64,000 bases of DNA from Chloroflexota bacterium (GTDB taxonomy: Bacteria > Chloroflexota > Limnocylindria > Limnocylindrales > CSP1-4). This document shows, piece by piece, positions 62,401 through 64,000 of the stretch. The stretch is taken from the NCBI GenBank assembly GCA_021786265.1, contig JAJYNP010000226.1, forward strand, positions 1-64,000, given 5' to 3'. Numbering within the stretch: the stretch's first letter is position 1; each line of letters begins with the position of its first letter. The notes beneath the pieces are model-generated. The model made no database searches, had not been told where the DNA came from, and saw only the letters and a list, made by a program, of their open reading frames with translations. Position numbers and translations under genes: made by a program.

Positions 62401-62848
62401 TCCGCGGCATGCCGAAGATCGCGGCCGGGTGCGCCGGCTGGTGTTGTGCAGCGGCCGCCTCTACCACGAGCTCACGGCCCCGGACGTCGCCGGGGAGTCC
62501 CCCGACACGGCCGTCGTCCGTGTCGAGCTCCTCTACCCGTTCCCGGCCAGGGAGCTTCGCGAGGTCCTGCGGGGGTACGGCGCCCTGGAGACGATCGTGT
62601 GGATCCAGGAGGAACCGCGGAACATGGGGGCGCGCAAGTTCGTGCTGCCGAAGCTCCGCGAGATCGTCCCGGCGAGGATTCCGATCGTCGACGTCTCACG
62701 TCCCGAGCGCTCGAGCCCGGCGGAGGGCTACCACGCGGCGCACCGCGCCGAGCAGGCGCGCATCATCCGCGAGGCACTGGGGTCCGCGTCCGCCCCTACG
62801 GGCCCTCGCGAAGCGCGGCCAGGGTCGCGGCGCTCCCCGACACGATGA
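59402..62848 (+). CDS. kgd: Multifunctional 2-oxoglutarate dehydrogenase (E2-E1 fusion, Kgd type)
   Basis: A 1148-residue TCA-cycle enzyme. Residues 1-240 are the acyltransferase catalytic domain of E2, ending VSSTYDHRVIQGAESGRFL with the active His. The rest is the thiamine-diphosphate E1o: GMAHRGRLNVLAHVV, VSPNPSHLEAIDPVVEGRARA, LIHGDAAIAGQGVVAETFN, GGTIHLVANNQLGFT, YRRHGHNEEDEPAYTQP and QYGDFANAAEVIVDQFI. There is no lipoyl domain, as in actinobacterial Kgd, so the lipoyl carrier must come from another subunit. A TACGCT -10-like element lies at 59383-59388, seven bases before the likely transcript start. Its end overlaps the convergent channel gene by 53 bases. Confidence 0.94.
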   Translation: MSTPVPDQSRRQPRDVEHVVPIQGTGARLVANMAASLSVPTATSFREIAVAVLESERRRLNDAIAPRRLSYTHLVAYAVAQATASHPAMASCYREIDGRPHRVDPGDIGLGIAVDVEGRDGSRFLVVPVVYGAADLDFAEFAAAYDDLVGRARAGRLTADDLVGGTITLTNPGTLGTSASVPRLMAGQGTIVATGGIRRVAGEPVMTVSSTYDHRVIQGAESGRFLRTLDELLQGADEFYGHVASCLGVGDAAERSEPATPSATPPASLLADVASAMALVRSYRHFGHRAARLDPLGSEPPGDPSLDPATWGLTPDALARIPAAVLRVHVPGETLADVLPELQRTYCGTSAFEVEHLDSHEERTWLRRAIESGDYRTPPSAEERRWVLERLTRVEAFERFLQRAYLGQKRFSIEGLDVLVPMLDELIELAAKAGTGSLEIGMAHRGRLNVLAHVVGVPYADILGEFERGHPAAEEEPAAEGETSDVKYHRGASGVYHAAAGDVRVAVSPNPSHLEAIDPVVEGRARAEQTDRSRPDAPRDTSSALPVLIHGDAAIAGQGVVAETFNLARLRGYTTGGTIHLVANNQLGFTVDPRDGRSTDYASDVAKGFDVPIVHVNGDDPEACLAAIRLAVAYRELFHGDFLIDVVGYRRHGHNEEDEPAYTQPRMYERVAVQPTVRELYLRRLMSEGVIEEDMARGVLEAAERRLAEIQDALSRQAEVPQPGAAEAILPGDTGGPPEPRVGVPLDELRTINEQLLTWPPGFTVHPKLLRQLDRRHAALADGGRIAWAHAEALAFVSLLLEGVPIRLTGQDTERGTFSQRHLVLHDANSGTRYVPIQQLEGVRAPFELHDSPLSEYACLGFEYGYAAQAPDALVIWEAQYGDFANAAEVIVDQFIIAGLAKWGLTSRLTMLLPHGYEGQGPEHSSARLERYLALGAEGNIRVANCTTPAQYFHLLRDQALRSTPRPLVLMTPKGLLRLPAATSSPEELTAGGFRPVIDDPRHAEDRGRVRRLVLCSGRLYHELTAPDVAGESPDTAVVRVELLYPFPARELREVLRGYGALETIVWIQEEPRNMGARKFVLPKLREIVPARIPIVDVSRPERSSPAEGYHAAHRAEQARIIREALGSASAPTGPREARPGSRRSPTR

Positions 62849-63836
62849 GCGTCTCGCCGGCGGCGAGACGGCGTTCCGGCCCAGGGTTCGCGGCGTATCC
62901 TCCCGCGTCCCGGACGATCGCCAGCGTGAAGATCCCCCGTTCGCGCAGCTCGCCGACGGTGCAACCGGCGAGCGAATCGCCGTCCCGGGCCGTCAACTCC
63001 TCGAGCGAGAAGGCGAGCTCGCCGTGGGAGAGCGCCGCGTCGATGTAGTCGACCACCCGCGGCCGCATCGCGAGCCCCGCGATCCGGTGCCCGGCCATCG
63101 TGTACGGCGAGACCACGCGGTCCGCGCCCGCCTGGGTCAACTTCGCCTCGGCGCCCGCCGCGTTCGCCCGCCCGACCACGAACAGCCCGGGGTTGATCGC
63201 CCGGGCGGAGAGGATGACGTAGACGTTGTTCGCGTCCGAGTCGACCGTCGTGATCAGGCCCCGCGCGCGCTCGATCCCGGCCGCGTGCAGCGTCTCGTCC
63301 CTGGTCGCGTCGCCCTCCACGGCCAGGAACCCCTCGGCGCGCGCCCGCTCGAGCGACTCGGGCAGCACGTCGATCACCACCACGTCCTCGCCGTCGTGGC
63401 GGAGCTCCCGCGCGACGGTCGAGCCCACCCGGCCGTACCCGCAGAGCACGAAGTGTCCGTGCAGCGCCTCGACCGTCCGAGCCATTCGTCGCGCCTCCCG
63501 TTCCCCGCTGGTCGCCTCGACGATCAGCGATTCCGCCACCACGCCGACGAAGCCGAAGAGGAGCCCCACGCCCACGACGGCGAGGAGCATGGTCCACACG
63601 TGCCCTGCCGCGCCGAGGGGGCCCACCTCGCGGAACCCGACCGTGGTGATGGTGATGATGGTCATGTAGAGCGCGTCGAGGAAGGACCATCGCTCGATCA
63701 CGACGTACCCGGCGGTGCCGAGCGCGGTGACGGCGAGGACGGCGGCCAGCCAGACCCGGATGTGGGGCGTGCCGAACCGGGCGGCGATCGGGGGGCGCCG
63801 GCGAAGGGATGCGGTCGGATCCGGATGACCGCCCAT
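62796..63836 (-). CDS. Potassium channel with RCK (TrkA-N/TrkA-C) domains
   Basis: A 346-residue channel. Two membrane helices flank a pore loop whose filter reads TTVGFREVGP instead of the usual TVGYGD. After them comes a TrkA-N domain (HFVLCGYGRVGSTVARELR, VVVIDVLPESLERA, VEGDATRDETL) and a TrkA-C domain (EELTARDGDSLAGCTVGEL). Such channels are gated by nucleotides or ions at the RCK ring. TAGAAT seven bases before the ATG at 63836 suggests leaderless transcription. The last 53 bases overlap the 3' end of kgd on the opposite strand. Confidence 0.9.
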   Translation of the reverse strand: MGGHPDPTASLRRRPPIAARFGTPHIRVWLAAVLAVTALGTAGYVVIERWSFLDALYMTIITITTVGFREVGPLGAAGHVWTMLLAVVGVGLLFGFVGVVAESLIVEATSGEREARRMARTVEALHGHFVLCGYGRVGSTVARELRHDGEDVVVIDVLPESLERARAEGFLAVEGDATRDETLHAAGIERARGLITTVDSDANNVYVILSARAINPGLFVVGRANAAGAEAKLTQAGADRVVSPYTMAGHRIAGLAMRPRVVDYIDAALSHGELAFSLEELTARDGDSLAGCTVGELRERGIFTLAIVRDAGGYAANPGPERRLAAGETLIVSGSAATLAALREGP

Positions 63837-63843
63837 CCCGGGA

Positions 63844-63849
63844 ATTCTA
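63844..63849 (-). promoter_or_regulatory. -10 element before the potassium channel
   Basis: TAGAAT on the minus strand, seven bases before the ATG at 63836. Its first three bases are also the stop codon of the gene upstream. Confidence 0.5.
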
Positions 63850-64000
63850 CGGTCGGGCGGACGGCCGGACGGGCCCGGTCGACTCGGTCGGACCGCCCTC
63901 GGTCGGGGCGGAGTCGGTCGGGGCGGTCTCGATCGCGAGCAGCCCGAGCCGCGCGAGGTCCGCGCGGAGCGGCTCGGGTCCCCGGAAGCGGATCGCGATC
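63847..64000 (-). CDS. C-terminal end of an unidentified protein (cut by window edge)
   Basis: About 50 codons are visible, open to the right edge and ending in TAG. The visible part begins IAIRFRGPEPLRADLARLG and ends in a Pro/Thr/Ser/Gly-rich tail (APTDSAPTEGG, STGPVRPSARP). This looks like a real domain end with a disordered tail, but too little is seen to name it. It lies directly upstream of the channel gene on the same strand. Confidence 0.45.
   Translation of the reverse strand, partial: IAIRFRGPEPLRADLARLGLLAIETAPTDSAPTEGGPTESTGPVRPSARP

Overview
The window is about 70% G+C, densely coded, and reads as one continuous chromosomal segment with partial genes at both edges. The gene set suggests an aerobic, probably soil or freshwater, heterotroph: SUF iron-sulfur assembly, a fused E2-E1 2-oxoglutarate dehydrogenase, a leucine-type acyl-CoA carboxylase with a lyase and an acyl-CoA dehydrogenase, and molybdenum hydroxylases. 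High G+C with GTG starts, frequent leaderless -10 elements and an actinobacterial-style Kgd protein point to a high-G+C lineage such as Chloroflexota (Limnocylindria-like) or Actinomycetota. This placement is inference; there is no rRNA or other phylogenetic marker. No rRNA, tRNA, CRISPR array or insertion sequence was seen.

Left part (1-9,000): sufB (cut by the edge) with a near-consensus promoter and a leader hairpin, an Eis-like acetyltransferase, a broken extradiol dioxygenase gene, a class V aminotransferase, a membrane-anchored esterase coupled to an aminoacyl-phosphatidylglycerol synthase-like protein, and a tandem ACT protein.

9,096-16,834 is the most striking block: a minus-strand operon in transcription order hdrC-hdrB-hdrA-mvhD-mvhG-mvhA-hydrogenase protease-hypA, most genes overlapping by 4 bases. 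It encodes a complete cytosolic, heterodisulfide-reductase-linked group 3c-type [NiFe] hydrogenase with two of its maturation factors, in a genome whose other genes look aerobic. In methanogens this complex bifurcates electrons from H2 to ferredoxin and a disulfide; the acceptor here is unknown.

17,000-25,500: saccharopine-dehydrogenase-like protein, then a catabolic module of carboxyltransferase, SemiSWEET transporter, biotin-dependent carboxylase and HMG-CoA lyase, with a convergent acyl-CoA dehydrogenase. 25,420-34,608: a 20-residue Lys/Pro-rich small protein, two molybdenum hydroxylase units converging on each other, and an AMP-forming acyl-CoA synthetase coupled to a MazEF-like toxin-antitoxin pair.

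35,190-38,300 is a lower-G+C island of poorly recognised secreted or membrane proteins, a gene remnant and micro-ORFs, lying between the MazEF-like pair (34.6-35.2 kb) and a VapBC pair (40.7-41.4 kb). 38,378-46,953: a NarL-type two-component system, VapBC, an aldo/keto reductase, two small dimeric alpha/beta-barrel-type proteins, an MFS carrier with a YkoP-like partner, and an AMMECR1 protein. 47,156-53,138: a MarR repressor divergent from a four-gene efflux operon (ABC ATPase, ABC permease, 14-helix MFS pump, ABC exporter). 53,209-64,000: azlCD, a GGDEF/HD-GYP protein, an aspartate/aromatic aminotransferase, the Kgd fusion, an RCK potassium channel, and a gene cut by the right edge.
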